From: Theobroma cacao
Lineage: Eukaryota > Streptophyta > Magnoliopsida > Malvales > Malvaceae
Assembly (NCBI RefSeq): GCF_000208745.1
Contig: NC_030852.1
Span: 22,101,705 to 22,165,704, forward strand
Length of the DNA stretch: 64,000 nt
Direction of reading: 5' to 3'
The position numbers were made by a program, and so were the translations under genes. Shown here in pieces: positions 1 to 12,266 of the stretch; the stretch's first letter is position 1, and every line of letters starts with the position of its first letter. The notes under the pieces are model-generated. The model ran no database searches, was not told the DNA's origin, and saw only the letters and a program-made list of their open reading frames with translations.

Positions 1-792
1 CTCTTTTTCAATTGTTTTAAAATTTTGAACATGGCAATTCATCTTCATCAGTTTTCTTTTTTTGGGTGTTTTAGAGCCTTCTCTTTGATCAATGGGGGAT
101 GAATCGATCACGCTTCCGATCTCTCGTCTTCCCCAATTCATTGCTCATAACTGTTTTCTTCCTCTATCATATGCATGGTCCAATCATTCTTCACATTTTT
201 ACTGTGCTCCATTCTATTGCTATTTCTATTTCTTTCTTTCTTTTCTTAGTCTTTTCTCTTTTCTTTTCTTACATTACCAGACTCCATTTCATTCACTGTA
301 AATTACGATCCTTTTTCAAAATATTGGAAACATTTCTTACTTTATCATGCTCTTTATTAAGTATCATTCCAATTTTATGACAAATGCAATGCAATGTACT
401 CATATCTCCTCTCTTGGCAGAATGGAAATGATGGCATTGTTGGGAGCAGAAAGGCTAATTTTCGTTAGAAAAAAGGGAAGTTTCTACAATCAAGCATAAT
501 GACAAGGAACAAGGGAAAATTGATTAGTACAAAAGGGATACAGTTCTTTCTTAATGACTGTTTCGATAGATATTAACAGTAGTCTCGAAATTTTATCCCG
601 AAACAGGCACATTTGTCAGCTCCCTTGTCTTTTGTATGAACATCTCGGATCATGATCTTCACCCTTTCTGTGTTAAGCTTTTGTAGTACTTGGACCTTCT
701 TCGTGTCTAGACCGCCCTTTCGGGTTTTCACCCTAAACACATCTCCCAGATTCAAGCCGCCTTCTCAGGTTTTCAACTTGAAATTTTTTTTT
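1..792 (-). other. Ogre 3' non-coding internal region
   Basis: This stretch follows the pol stop codon (793-795) on the element's sense strand. It has no conserved reading frame. In Ogre elements a non-coding segment normally separates pol from the polypurine tract and 3' LTR. The small ORFs here on either strand have biased, T-rich composition and resemble no family I know. No polypurine tract or LTR start was recognised, so the 3' LTR should lie further left. Confidence 0.6.
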
Positions 793-2091
793 TTATGCAA
801 AATATTTCTTGACCGCATCCGCATTCACCGGGTTGGAAAACTTCATTCCGTCCATCTCCGCCAAAATTAGTGCTCCTCTTGAAAAAGCTTTCTTCACCAC
901 AAATGGTTCTTCCCAATTCGGTGTCCATTTCCCGCAAAGGTCATGCTGGTTCGGGAGAATTCTTTTCAACACTAATTCTCCTTATCGGAACTGTCGAGGA
1001 TGTGCCTTCTTGCCATATGCCCTCATCATTCTCTTTTGATATAACTGCCCATGGCAAAGTGCCGTCAACCTTTTTTCTTCTATGAGATTCAATTGCTCAT
1101 ATCAAGCATTAACCCATTCGGCTTCTTTCAACTGTACTTCTTTAAGGACCCGAATGGAAGGGATTTCTACTTCAATTGGAAAAACTGCTTCCAACCCATA
1201 CACCAAAGAGAATGATGTAGCTCCCGTGGAAGTTCGGACTATTGTGCAATAAGCATGCAAAGCAAAAGGTAACTTCTCATGCCAATCTTTGTATACATCT
1301 GTCATCTTTTCAATTATCCTTTTGATGTTCTTGTTGGCTGCTTCTACTGCTCTATTCATCTTTGGGCTATAAGGTGTTGAATTGTGATGCTTGATCTTGA
1401 ACTTGGCACAAACCTCTTTCATCATCGAACCATTGAGGTTACTAGCGTTATCCGTGATGATCCTTTCTGGGAGACCATAGCGGCATATTATTTCTTTTTG
1501 GATGAACTTGCATACCACTTTCTAGGTCACATTGGCATAAAATGTTGCTTCTACCCACTTAGTGAAGTAGTCAATTGCCACCAGAATAAACCGATGCCCA
1601 TTTGATGCCTTCGGGGTTACCAACCCAATCACATCCATTCCCCACATTGAGAATGGCCATGGTGATGTCAATACATGCAGTGAATTAGCAGGGGTGTGGA
1701 TTCTGTTTGCATATATCTGACACTTGTGACACTTTCGAGCGAAATCTATACAATCCATTTCCAACGTAAGCCAGTAATACCCTGCTCTCATGACCTGTCT
1801 TGCCAACTTATGTCCACTTGCATGTGCTCCACAAATTCTTTCGTGAACTTCCTCAACAATTCTCCGAGCTTCGGCTGAATTCACACATCTCAAAAGCGTT
1901 TGATCCCTACTTCTCTTGTATAAGATGTTCCCATCCAAGAAGAAATTCATTGCCAACCTTCTAATGGTTTTCTTATCATTTTCTGAGCTTTGATCCAGGT
2001 ACTGCTGAAACTTGAGATAATGCACAATATCATGGTACCACGGTTTCCCGTCTATTTCTTTTTCTACACTGGAGCAGTGTGCGGGGCACTC
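793..2091 (-). pseudogene. Ogre integrase (C-terminal part of pol), broken by stops
   Basis: This is the integrase that would insert the element's cDNA into chromosomal DNA. The N-terminal zinc-binding HHCC region is visible around CGAHASGHK and CHKCQ (roughly 1910-1710). The core shows the first Asp in WGMDVIG, the second in ITDNASN and the Glu in VEAANKNIKR, so the DDE triad is present. After the core the frame continues through GELVLKRILP to NADAVKKYFA and a TAA at 793-795. In-frame stops fall at 1522-1524 and 1102-1104, with at least one more near the C-terminus. It is in the same frame as the RNase H and the second RT segment, as expected for one polyprotein. It cannot give full-length protein. 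Confidence 0.9.
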
Positions 2092-2796
2092 TCAAAGATT
2101 AATCATGATGGGTTGAGTCTTGACATTGGTACCAACTTTGAACATTACCGCCAGCGTAGCTAATGCATCGGCCATTTGGTTCTCCTCTCGGGTCAAATGG
2201 GTGAAGCAAATCTTATCAAAATTTTCAATTAGCTTTGAAACATACTTGTGATATCGAACTAACTTCGAGTCATGTGTCTCCCATTCTCCTCGCAACTGAT
2301 AAATAACTAAAGCAAAGTCCCCATACACTTCCAAAATGTGAATTTTCGTCTCGATTACTGTTTGAAGACCCATGACACAAGCTTCATATTCAGCAACATT
2401 ATTGGTGCAATAGAAGTTGAGTTTAGCTATGACGGGATAATAATCTCCTTCTGGTGACACTAACACGACCCCTATGCCATGCCCCAAGGCATTCGAAGCT
2501 CCGTCGAAAAACATCTTCCAATTCTCTTTCTCCGATTCCTCCCCACTTGTTTGGCATATTGACATCAAGTCCTCATTCGGAAACTCAAACTCCATTGGTT
2601 CATAATCCTCTTCCACCCTTTCTGCAAGAAAATCTGCGATTGCACTTCCTTTGATAGCTTTTTGGGAAACATACACAATATCATATTCAGACAATAACAC
2701 TTGCCATTTTGCCACTCTACCTAATAAGGAGGGTTTCTCGAAGATGCATTTAATAGGATCCAACTTCGCAATGAGCCAAGTGGTATGATATAGCAT
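2092..2796 (-). pseudogene. Ogre RNase H domain of pol
   Basis: This domain would degrade the RNA of RNA:DNA hybrids during reverse transcription. Visible signatures are FFDGASN (first catalytic Asp), NNVAEYEAC (Glu), YGDFALV (second Asp) and ENQMADALATLA (final Asp), in the order and spacing usual for Ty3/gypsy RNase H. The N-terminal part, with TTWLIAKLDPIKCIFEKP and LSEYDIVYV, is the RT-RNase H connection. The frame is continuous with RT upstream except for a TAG at 2800-2802 and ends at a TGA (2092-2094). The next in-frame residues lead into the integrase region. Confidence 0.92.
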
Positions 2797-2799
2797 GTA

Positions 2800-4250
2800 C
2801 TACCTGAGTCGATGCGTCGTCCATGCTAAAGCACAACACATCTTTTCGAACGAGGAATACTTGGACTCGTATTCAGTGAACTTTTTACATAAGTAGTAAA
2901 TTGCCCTTTCTTTGTTACCAGTTTCATCATGCTGTCCTAACACACATCCCATGGATCCTTCATTTACCGTCAAGTATAAGAGGAGGGGTCTCCCGACCAT
3001 AGGTGGTACTAATACTGGCGGACTCAATAGATATTCTTTAACCTTGTCAAAAGTAACTTGGCACTCCTCATTCCATGCCCCAGGATTATGTTTGCGAAGG
3101 AGTTTGAAGATCAGGTCACATTTGAGTGTGAGTTGTGATATGAACCGGGCTATATAATTTAATCTCCCCAAAAATCCTCTAACTTTTTTTTGCATTTTGG
3201 GAGGAGGCAAATTACGGATTGCTTGAACCTTATCCGGGTCAACTTCTATTCCTCTTTCACTGACGATGAAACCTAGTAGCTTTCCTGAAATGACTCCAAA
3301 AGTGCACTTTGTCGGATTTAATCTGAGCTGAAATTTTCGTAACCTCTTAAATAATCTTTCAAGATAGGTCGCATGGTCCTCTGTTTTGCGAGCTTTTACA
3401 ATCATATCATCCACATACACCTCAACCTCTCTGTGCATCATATCATGGAAAAGAGTTACCATAGCCCGCTGATAAGTTGCCCCGGCATTTTTCAAACCGA
3501 ATGGCATTACCTTATAACAAAAGGTCCCCCACATAGTTATGAAGGTAGTTTTCTCTCTATCCTCTGGTGCCATCTTAATTTGGTTATACCCTGAAAAGTC
3601 ATCCTTAAAGGAAAACACGAAATGCGGGCAGTATTGTCAACAAGGGTGTCAATGTGGGGAAGAGAAAAATTATCTTTTAGGCTAGCTCTATTCAAGTCTT
3701 GATAATCCACACACATTCTCACTTTCCCGTCTTTCTTAGGTACTGGGACAATATTTGCAACCCATTCAAGGTACTTAGCTACTTCCAAGAATCCTACATC
3801 GAACTGATTTTTCACCTTTTCTTTAATTTTCAACAGCATTTCAGGTTTCATTCTTCTCAACTTTTGCTTAATCGATTTGCATTCGGGTTTCAAAGGCAGT
3901 TTATTGGCTACAATGTCTGTATTGAGTCCTGTCATATCTTGATAGGACCATGCAAACACATCTACATATTCATGGAGTAGCTTTATTAGTTTTTCTTTTT
4001 CCATTAGCACCAACGTCATACCAATTATAACTTCTTTCTTATTTTCTTCATTTCCCAAATTTATCATTTCAAGTGCCTCTTGATGTGGGACAATTTGTCT
4101 CCCCTCCTGTCCTACTAGTCTTAACAAGTCCGGAGTTAAATCATAATCCTTCACGTTTTTTATATCATCAAGTTCACTGACACTTATACCTTTTTCAAAA
4201 TTAACTTCAAAACCACTATCATTATCATCTTCGCATTCGTTATTTGGAAT
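2800..4250 (-). pseudogene. Ogre reverse transcriptase domain of pol, frameshifted
   Basis: This would be the RNA-dependent DNA polymerase of the element. The upstream segment (about 4250-3620) contains PVKQ-like KQKLRRMKPE, WVANIVPVPKKDGKVRMCVD and LNRASLKDNF, all standard gypsy RT fingers motifs. The downstream segment (3618-2800) contains FSGYNQIKMAPED, WGTFCYKVMPFGLKNAGATY and the catalytic YVDDMIV, followed by FLGRLNYIARFI. The two segments differ by one reading-frame step near 3618-3626, most simply a small indel. The catalytic Asp pair is intact. A TAG (2800-2802) separates RT from RNase H. Upstream of 4154 the frame stays open to an acidic stretch starting at about 4250. Confidence 0.93.
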
Positions 4251-4464
4251 CTTGGAAGGTAAAAGGAATTGAAATATGTAGAGCTATTGTATAGGTAAAC
4301 AGTTAAAATAAAGGGATGAAATGACATGAATGGAAATGGTTAATCATGAGGAGAGATATGAGAAATGCACTACGCATGTCAATTTATTAGAATGATAAAT
4401 GATAAAAAGCCCGATTCATAAAATTTCAATGCTTTTGGGCATAAGCACAGATGTTTAGTTTGCA
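4251..4464 (-). other. AT-rich spacer between Ogre protease and RT, candidate intron
   Basis: The protease frame stops at 4465-4467 and the RT frame, offset by one, opens at about 4250. The spacer is AT-rich and non-coding. On the minus strand it has GTAATG right at the protease end (G at 4468) and a pyrimidine-rich stretch ending in AG at 4252-4251. Ogre elements are known to carry an intron at this place. However, joining these two sites leaves RT out of frame, and the alternative acceptor that keeps frame (AG at 4217-4216) has a poor pyrimidine tract. The splice sites are therefore unproven and may have decayed. Confidence 0.5.
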
Positions 4465-7080
4465 TTACTTTGAAATTGAATCACAAGTGACTAGTAAACT
4501 CATGGTGGTCCAGCTGCTCAACTTTAGATTCGGTGGCCCGACGTATGTAGTAGGAATCCCATCCACATTTTCGGACTGTTCTTCACCTTCCTCCGTTATA
4601 CATATCAATAAATCAGAAAAGACTTCCTCTAAAGCTGACACTGATTCTTGGCTCCCAATGGTGAGCGATTCAGGAAAGATGCAACCTCTAGATCGGAATG
4701 TCTCATAGAGATGAGGATATGTCATTCCTTGGATTTCCAACTCATGCCCCTTAAAGCGAGCCAACCTTTCCTTTCTTCTTTTGGCTATCATTTCTTCTCT
4801 TTCCTTCTTAGTTGGCTTATACCCCAGGCCAAACCTTTCTTCATTTTTGGTAGCACGTATGGGCCTTCTAATGCCTTGTAGTTCTCTTCCCAGTCTTGGC
4901 CCCGCTCGGTATCCTTTCCCTACTATCTGATTGACAGCCATCTTGGTGGTTTTGGAAAGCCTCGAAATAGGCGATGTGGTTCCTTCTCTAACATATGTGG
5001 TGTTAACAAACTCGAAAGATCGGAAGGAACATTCAGGCACTTCTTCTGCTGCTTCTACGTAAGGAGTATCTGCTGGCTTGCTTATGAATAAGTCCTCTTC
5101 CCCGTTAACACAGAAAATCTTCCCATCCATGATGAACTTGACCTTCTGATGAAGAAATGAAGGTATGGCCCCAGCCATATGGATCCAAGGTCTTCCCAAC
5201 AAATAATTGTATGAAAGAGCGATATCCATAACCTAGAATTCAATGGTAAAGGTTCACGGGCCAATTTCTGCCAGTATCTCAATGTCCCCTACTACTTCTC
5301 TCCTTGTTCCGTCGAAAGCTCTCACGATCATTTGACTCTTTCTCATGTAGGACATGTTGATGGGTAAACGGGCCAAAGTCCTCATGGGTATCACATTTAA
5401 GGACGATCCGTTGTCAAGCAGTACCTTTGAGACGGTACAACCTTTACACTTGGTAGTGATATGTAAGGCCTTGTAATTTCCTCTACCTCCAGAAAGGATT
5501 TCTTCATCGCTAAAGGATATTATGTTACCCACCGAAATGTTCCCAACGATGTAGTCCAAATTTTTAACTGAGATATCGTGATCCACATATGCTTGGTTCA
5601 GAATCCTCATCAAAGAGTTCCTATGTGGTTCCGAGTTGAGGAGCAAATATAGTAGTGAAATACGAGCGAGCAACCTATTCAATTGCTCGACCACATTGTA
5701 CTCACTATGTTTGATGAACTTGAGGAACTCGACAGCTTCTTTTTCGGTCACCGGTCTTTTTGAGCCATCTGTCGATTTCGGAGGTTGCACTTTTTCTTCT
5801 CTCGAACTTTGCTCTTTTTCCTTTCTCTTCTCATTCTTGAGATTCTTCAATGCTTTCGGTGAATAGCAACATCTGCTGCGGGTAATCCCTCCAACACCAG
5901 TTATATTTGCAGCATCATATTGAGATTCAGCTATCTATTTCTCCGCTTTTGAAACTTGTACACTGTAGTTGTAGTTCCATGAGACAGCTTTGTCATCTTT
6001 GTAGGGGAAGGGTTTAGGGACTTCGATGATCATCTTGGCATAGGTTCTGTCCTCCACAAACTTTCCTCTTGGTTCATAGAAAATGGTTAAAGGTTTTATC
6101 TTCATTGGGTGAGTGGACTCCTTGGATATCATGTTTACTGCTAACTTTGAAGCTTCCATATAAAACTCAATCCTTGATTCGTCCATCATTCTTTGCACAT
6201 CCTTCCGGAAAGAACTACAATTCTAGATTAAATGCCCCTCACATCCTTTATGATACAAGTAACATAGTCTTTGGATATCTCCCGAGTCATTCACATTAGG
6301 ACATTCTGGTCAAACCTCGAGCATATTGACTTTTACCAAGGCTTCAAATACTTTCTCCATGGGGGTTTCCACTTCCTGAATGTTCCTTTTAACATACACC
6401 TCCCTTTCGATTGCATTTACCCCTGTCCTAGCATGATTTGGCAGTTGGTTGTTGTTAACATTTTGTTCTGACTTTTTTTCAAAGTTCAGGATTCCTGCCT
6501 TGATCAACCCTTGCACCTTATGCTTGAATGTCGTGTAATTCTCGATCGAGTGACCTTCGATTCCATAATGATAATCACAGTGGGCGGAAGTGTCATACCA
6601 TCTCAGGAATGGAGGTTTTAATGGCTCTATATATAAAGGTGCCGCCAGATGGTTTGCAACTAACTGAGTGAAGAGTTTAACATATGTGATTGGGATTTGG
6701 TCAAACTACACTTTCTCTTGCTTGTTCCACCATCCTCTTAATTCACTGGCAGTATGGTTGTTTGAAGGTGTTGTTTGTTGTGTGGTTGAAGCTGTAACAG
6801 GTGTGGAAGTAGGTGGGTGAATATTCGTGGGGTAAGGTGTCCATTGGATGAGAGCATATGGGTACAGGTTAGGAAAGGCATTTGGTATGGGTGGGTATAG
6901 GTATGGGCTTTGTGAAGTGTTGTTCACAGCTAGGTAATAGGGGTATGGTGGGTATGGCTGGTAAGAGTTGTATATTCCTCCTTGGTGTTGTCCTGAAGTG
7001 ATGGCTTGGGCTTCTTCCTCTTTCCTCTTAAAAGTTCCCTCTTTCCTCGTGTTTGTCGTATCACCTCCTTCTATCTTCCC
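4465..7080 (-). pseudogene. Ogre gag C-terminal region and aspartic protease
   Basis: One reading frame runs from gag through this whole block, interrupted by stops at 7081-7083, 6706-6708, 6310-6312, 6223-6225, 5935-5937, 5254-5256 and 5233-5235. The first part is Pro/Tyr-rich (about 6960-6710). Two zinc-knuckle-like motifs follow, HCDYHYGIEGHSIENY and CYLYHKGCEGH. The retropepsin lies near 5480-5300, with active-site LLDNGSSLNVIP; Ogre proteases use this DNGS form in place of DTG or DSG. The C-terminal part includes LLGRPWIHMAGAIPS and a basic region (KKEREEMIAKRRKERLARFK). A protease would cut the polyprotein, but this copy cannot be translated through. Confidence 0.88.
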
Positions 7081-8087
7081 TTACTTAATGGCAATTTCTA
7101 TCATTTCTCCTGAAATCACCATATCAGCAAAGTTCTTTGTGGCACTACCAACCAATCGTTCATAATAAGGGGCTCGTAGGGTGTTAACAAACATTATAGT
7201 GGTCTTTTTCTCAATCAATGGTGGCTGAACTTGAGAGGCCACATTCCTCCATCTTTGAGCGTATTCTTTGAAGCTTTCAGTGGGTTTCTTCTCCATGTTT
7301 TGTAAAGAAAGACGATTCAGAGCCATATCTGTAACATGCTTATATTGAGCTACAAATGCCCGAGCAAGGTCTTTCCACGTGTGGATTCGATTACGGTCCA
7401 GTTGGACGTACCACTTTGCTGCAGCACCAGTAAGGTTATCTTGGAAGCAATGTATCAAGAGTTTTTCATCATGAGCATATGCGACCATCCTTCTACAATA
7501 CATGGTGATGTGTGTGATTGGCACTTGGTTCCATCATACTTCTCAAAGTTTGAAACTTTGAATTTTGGGGGTATAACCACATCTGAAACAAGATAGAGTT
7601 CAATTGCATCCATAGAACAATACATTCTCATTCCTTCTATCATGCGCAATCTTTCCTCAAAAAGGTCAAATTTTTTATGGGTATCGAGATTATCCTTCGA
7701 TTCAACGGATCCACATTTGAGCTTCTCTTGTTCCTTTGGATCATCCAGATCAGGTACAGAGATGTAATCTGAAGGACTTGCCCCTCCAATTGGCCTTTGT
7801 TGAGCATAAGTCGGTGGTGGTCCTATTGGCATCCCAAAAAATGGATATTGACCCATGGATGGCATGGGAATAGACGCATTCCTTGCAGGTGGAGGTGTAA
7901 ATCCTGGTGGATACACGGGGTCTGTATTGGTTTCTGTCTGTTGAACGTCTTCTGGTGTACCAGAACTCCCTGCCGCTTTCTTTCCTTTATCTGTAGATAT
8001 TAACTCCAAAATTTTTGATAACTGACCCATGATTTCTTCTTGCTTCTTCTCAATCTTATCCATCCTCTCTGAATGCTCATCCCCCAT
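7081..8087 (-). pseudogene. Ogre gag (retrotransposon gag domain), frameshifted
   Basis: This would encode the capsid protein that packages element RNA. Translation can start at 8087 with MGDEHSERMDKIEKKQEEIM, a short coiled-coil start. A Pro-rich linker (VYPPGFTPPPARN) and the conserved FDLFEERLRMIEGM region follow. Near 7520 the frame changes by one base step; the second segment (7524-7081) carries the gag core WYVQLDRNRIHTWKDLARAF, NRLSLQNMEKKPTESFKEY and FVNTLRAPYYERLVGSATKNF. The core ends at a TAA (7081-7083), after which the frame stays open into the protease block. Family assignment is firm (Retrotrans_gag type). Confidence 0.92.
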
Positions 8088-8360
8088 GATCTTAGAACGG
8101 GCTCTTATATTGTATTTGTGGAGAGTTTGTTTTTTTGGAATTTTGTTCTATTAGTTCAAGGAATAAGTTAGAATTTTATGTTGAGTGCATTATTATTTAT
8201 TACTTTCATTTAAATCATGAAATTATGATGCAAATGAAATGTATTGAAAAGAAAAAAAAATAGGAAAAATATTGGCCATCCAACATTTACCATAAGAAAA
8301 TTCGCATCCATAAAACTTAAATATCCGATCACATCATTGTCTAAAACCATTACATAACTA

Positions 8361-10250
8361 TCAAAAGGAAAAACCGACTTTGTCATATTGGTCCCTAACC
8401 ATCCTGAGGTGATCGATCAACCTCTCACTCAATTCATCCCTGGGAAGAATCTCTCGCCTGAGTTCTTCGATCTTGTCTACCATCACTCGAGCTCTAAATG
8501 CCACTTCTCTCATCTGTCTCGGTATCCATCGCATCTCAGCTTCTTTCCTTTGAAGGCTTTGTGTGCACGAATCATTTCTTTCCCTCATTTGGAAATATTC
8601 TTACCATATTGCTTCGTACTGTGCCTTGTAGCCCTCCATGGCAGTTTCCAACAAGCCGCAGTCATTTTTCAACTCTTTGATGGTTTGTTTTTGTCTTCGT
8701 ACCTCGTGCTGCAAAGCATTGTTGGCACTTTGGAGTTCTTGCATTTTGGCTATCAGAGAAGAATTTTCCACGCTCACTTCCTCAAACTTGCTTTGCCACT
8801 CATCTCGCTCTTCCAAAGCCATCCGTACCTTTCTTGCCGTCTCTTTCTTCACTTATTCTAGCTCATCCTCATGTCTCCGCTTCATATTCATCATCTCCTT
8901 TTCAAGTCTTTTTCTTGTCAACTCACTCTCTAGCAGGACATCTTGAGGTTTTGGGTTTATAGGATGTTTTGATGGATTTTTCGAGGGGCATACGACATCT
9001 TTCACCCTTTGGTCGTGCCAAGTATGATACCCTGTGGTGACTTCATCAGTAACCCTTCCCTGATCCACTCGGCAAGTTTTCTTCCAATCTTGCGCAATTT
9101 CCTCAATTTTCTTTAGCGTTTTCAGCTCTCCATATGTAAACTCTAACTGGTTGAGCTGGTGAGTCATGGGGACGAATTGCTCATATTCGAACTATCTCCA
9201 TACCATTATCGGTGCATAGCTAATGGCTCCTCATGGTCCCATCAGTGGCACCCACGACTTGTCTCCGCATTTATACATCACTTGCATTCGCGGCATCCAT
9301 GAAGCTCTCCAAGTTACTTTAACGCTCATTAACCTCCGAAGATTTGCAACCCACTCTTCTTTCCTCTTGTAGTCGGGCCATACACTTTCGCAGAACTCGA
9401 AGATAGGGCAACTTACAAACAGATAAGGCTTCCGAAATTTGCTCTCTTTACATTCGAAATGGCTTTTGACCCATATAGTTAAGAGTTGGGCACATCCGAT
9501 AAATCGTCCCTCACCTTTGCGTCGACAGAAATTCAAGGATCTAAAGGTTTCAGCTAAGATAGATGGAGTCGGGTTAATGCTCCTCGTCACTTGATCAAAG
9601 AAGTCTATGACTGACACCTCCACATGACCTAGAACCTTCGGGAAAACCACTAAGCCGTAGATTACCATCGCAAAAGCTAGGAGACCTTGTTCATCCTCCA
9701 TGTGTTTTTTAATATATCCGTTCAAGAAACTCCACGGAAGGCATTCCGTGTCTCCTTTCTTCTTCAAATGTTGATCCATTTCTACCGTAGTCATTCCTAA
9801 CAACTTGGCCAATTTTTGTCGGTGTCCCATCTTCTGGGCCCTCTAATAGATCTTGTTAAGCTGCATGTGATCTATTCGCAGCAGAGAGGAGTACTCTTCT
9901 ATGGTAAGGGTCATGTCCACCTTGTTAAAAACAAAGCAACGGTATGAGGGATCCCAAAACTGGACAATGGCTCAGAGCATCTGGTCATCAATAGGTACAT
10001 ATAGGAGCCATGCAATGTGTCCATACTTGTTCTGAAAATTGTCTCGGTAAGCACGTCTCCACTGTTCCCAAATTCCTACCATCTCTGTAAAGTCATTCTC
10101 CTGAAGGTCCAAGTGAACTCTCTCGGGTAAAGTTTGGACATGTCCTTGGGTCAAACAGTCTCCTTTTTCTTGTTGGATCTGCCCCATCTGTAACTCTATC
10201 TCATAGTTATTTCTGTATATGTTGAGCGAACCTGCCGATGACGATGCCAT
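8361..10250 (-). pseudogene. Ogre ORF1 (extra ORF upstream of gag)
   Basis: A single frame of about 630 codons, separate from gag, runs from MASSSAGSLN at 10250 to DKVGFSF at 8361. It is cut by in-frame stops at 9972-9974, 9843-9845, 9231-9233, 9192-9194, 8853-8855 and 8601-8603. The N-terminal half has the globular motif VDMTLTIEEYSSLL and the conserved LPWSFLNGYIKKHMEDEQ and AFAMVIYGLVVFPKVLGHV stretches of the plant Ogre ORF1 family, which is of unknown function. The C-terminal third is Glu/Lys/Arg-rich and strongly coiled-coil-like. The 273-base space to gag is non-coding. Its presence supports Ogre rather than another Tat clade. Confidence 0.88.
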
Positions 10251-11040
10251 GGATGTAACTGGGATCTCTTAGGTTGGATATTGTGTAGCCAATATTTCTC
10301 CTATATGCAATTACGATGCATGCAAATGAACATGTAACATGCACATGACAAGCAAAATAAACTTAAGTTAGTATGGTAAAAAGAAAGAATGGAATGTTAA
10401 AAATAATGAGAGAATAATAAGCAATATCATGGGTATTATTGTCTACTCCACGATACTTTATTATCTCGTGGCATAATTTAAAATAGAGGGAGTGGAAGAA
10501 ATTCCTTCATGTGTACTTATTTATAGGGTATATTCTCACGGGTATGGCCTTACCTAGGGTTAAGCTGCTTTCGGTATTCTATATGCTGAGCGGGGTTTAT
10601 AAATAGAGCTAAGGTTCCCAAATCGTTCCTCACTGTCGTCCACGCGGACTAGTAAGGCACCCCTGTCCTCACCCATTACAGGCTTCAAACGGACTAGGTT
10701 CGATTTGAGTGGGAGTCTTCACTAGCCGGTGCGGAGGTTATCACCTCACGAGAGCGTAGCTACTAAAGTCCCTCCTAAAAAGGACATAACCCGAGTGGAG
10801 GGTTTATGCATGAATACAAAATGTGTTGTGTGTGTGAAGGAAAACATCGAGTTTAGAGTAACAATCTCACATCCCTCTATCCTAAATCCCCACAATTATT
10901 AAAAGCAATAAAGTAATAAATGCGAAATAAACTAATGCACCAAACAAAATATGCAGAACAAATCATTAACACTAAGGAAACATGGAATTATTTAAAGCCT
11001 TGGATAACCTATTATTATTTAATGGTTCGACTCTCGAAAA
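10251..11040 (-). other. Ogre 5' leader between PBS and ORF1
   Basis: This non-coding stretch lies between the primer-binding site and the ORF1 start. It has locally GC-rich blocks (about 10600-10800) in an otherwise AT-rich leader. By analogy with other LTR retrotransposons it would hold the packaging/dimerisation signals, but no specific structure could be proved by eye. Confidence 0.6.
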
Positions 11041-11058
11041 TCCCCAGTGGAGTCGCCA
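11041..11058 (-). other. Ogre primer-binding site (tRNA-Arg type)
   Basis: On the minus strand the 18 bases read TGGCGACTCCACTGGGGA, two bases from the LTR end. TGGCGACTC is the PBS start I associate with Ogre/Tat elements and is complementary to the CCA-bearing 3' end of a tRNA-Arg. It fixes the minus orientation of the element and the LTR inner boundary. Confidence 0.85.
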
Positions 11059-11485
11059 TCTGTCGTAACGTGCGAGTCTAGGAACCCGACCGCCAGACGC
11101 GTATGTGAAAACTCACTAAAAAAATTAAACTAGGAGTCGCCACCAATCTTTTTTTACTAGGTACGATTGGCCACCTATTGACTCGATTCTAATTGATGAA
11201 AACTTAAATTAATTTTAAGCCCACCGAAAAGAACCTTAAACTGGTCTACGATTTTCTAGATCTAAGTTAGGGAGTACGGTTATGCCCGGGGAAGGATTAG
11301 CACCCCCGGGACTCCCGTTCCATGAACGGTACCATTCTTAGATTATCCTATTAGGCTTTAATTTTTAAATTAGCTATATTTCCTTAGTTATTATTCACTT
11401 ATTTTTATCTCCTATTTGATCTAAAATGGAATGCAAATGCGAGGCAAGATGCATGGCGTGAAAAAAATGCCGGACGAATAACTTT

Positions 11486-11800
11486 TTATCGAGGATATTT
11501 TCTCGAATCCACCCATCATACTGGTGGAACTCGGGGTATTCTCTCACCTAGGGAATTATCCGAGAAATTCGTCTTCGCAAATTTGACGAATAATTCCCAT
11601 CATCGGAGTTATTGTACGTTTTTCTTTAAAAATAATGTTTTCGTGCATAGTGAACCTAATTCGGGCAAAAGGCTTTTATTAAAGATGTTTCTCGAGCCCT
11701 CCCATCATACTGGTGGGACCCGAGAACACCTTTTCACCTAAGAAACTTTTCGAGGAATATCCGCCTTCGCAAGATCCTCGAAAGATCCTATCATTGGAGC
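11486..11800. repeat. Diverged ~120-base duplication inside the Ogre LTR
   Basis: Two related copies, about 11486-11608 and 11676-11800, are offset by 189 bases. Both share CCCATCATACTGGTGG, then a TTC/TCACCTA block, then CGCC/CG-TTCGCAA, then a CATCAT/TATCAT-GGAG end. They differ at many positions, so the duplication is old or under weak constraint. Confidence 0.75.
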
Positions 11801-12266
11801 TTAAACTCGAAAACAGAAATATTTATATGCAATGATATGTATGATGCAATATATATATGCAATTATCTATATTTTTTTAGTTATTATTAATTAATTATTA
11901 TTTTTATTTTATTATATTTTTTTATTATCATATTTTCTATTCTTATTTCTTATTATTATTTTTTTCATACTTTACATTTTTTGTTCTAAGTCCTTATGTT
12001 TTTCATTTATAATTAGACAAATTGTTTATAATTCTAAAAAATTTTATATGTATATTTTTTATTATACTATTTTTATTTTATATATTTTTATATTTTTTTT
12101 ATTATTATATTTTTCATAAGCAATCTTTTATTCAAACCTAATGCCTAAGATCTTATTTTATATATACATTTATTATTATTTTTTATTCTTTTTTTTATCT
12201 TTATCTTCACATTTTTTATAGTTTATGCCACTTAATATTCAATGCTTAATTTTAAATTAGTTGTTT

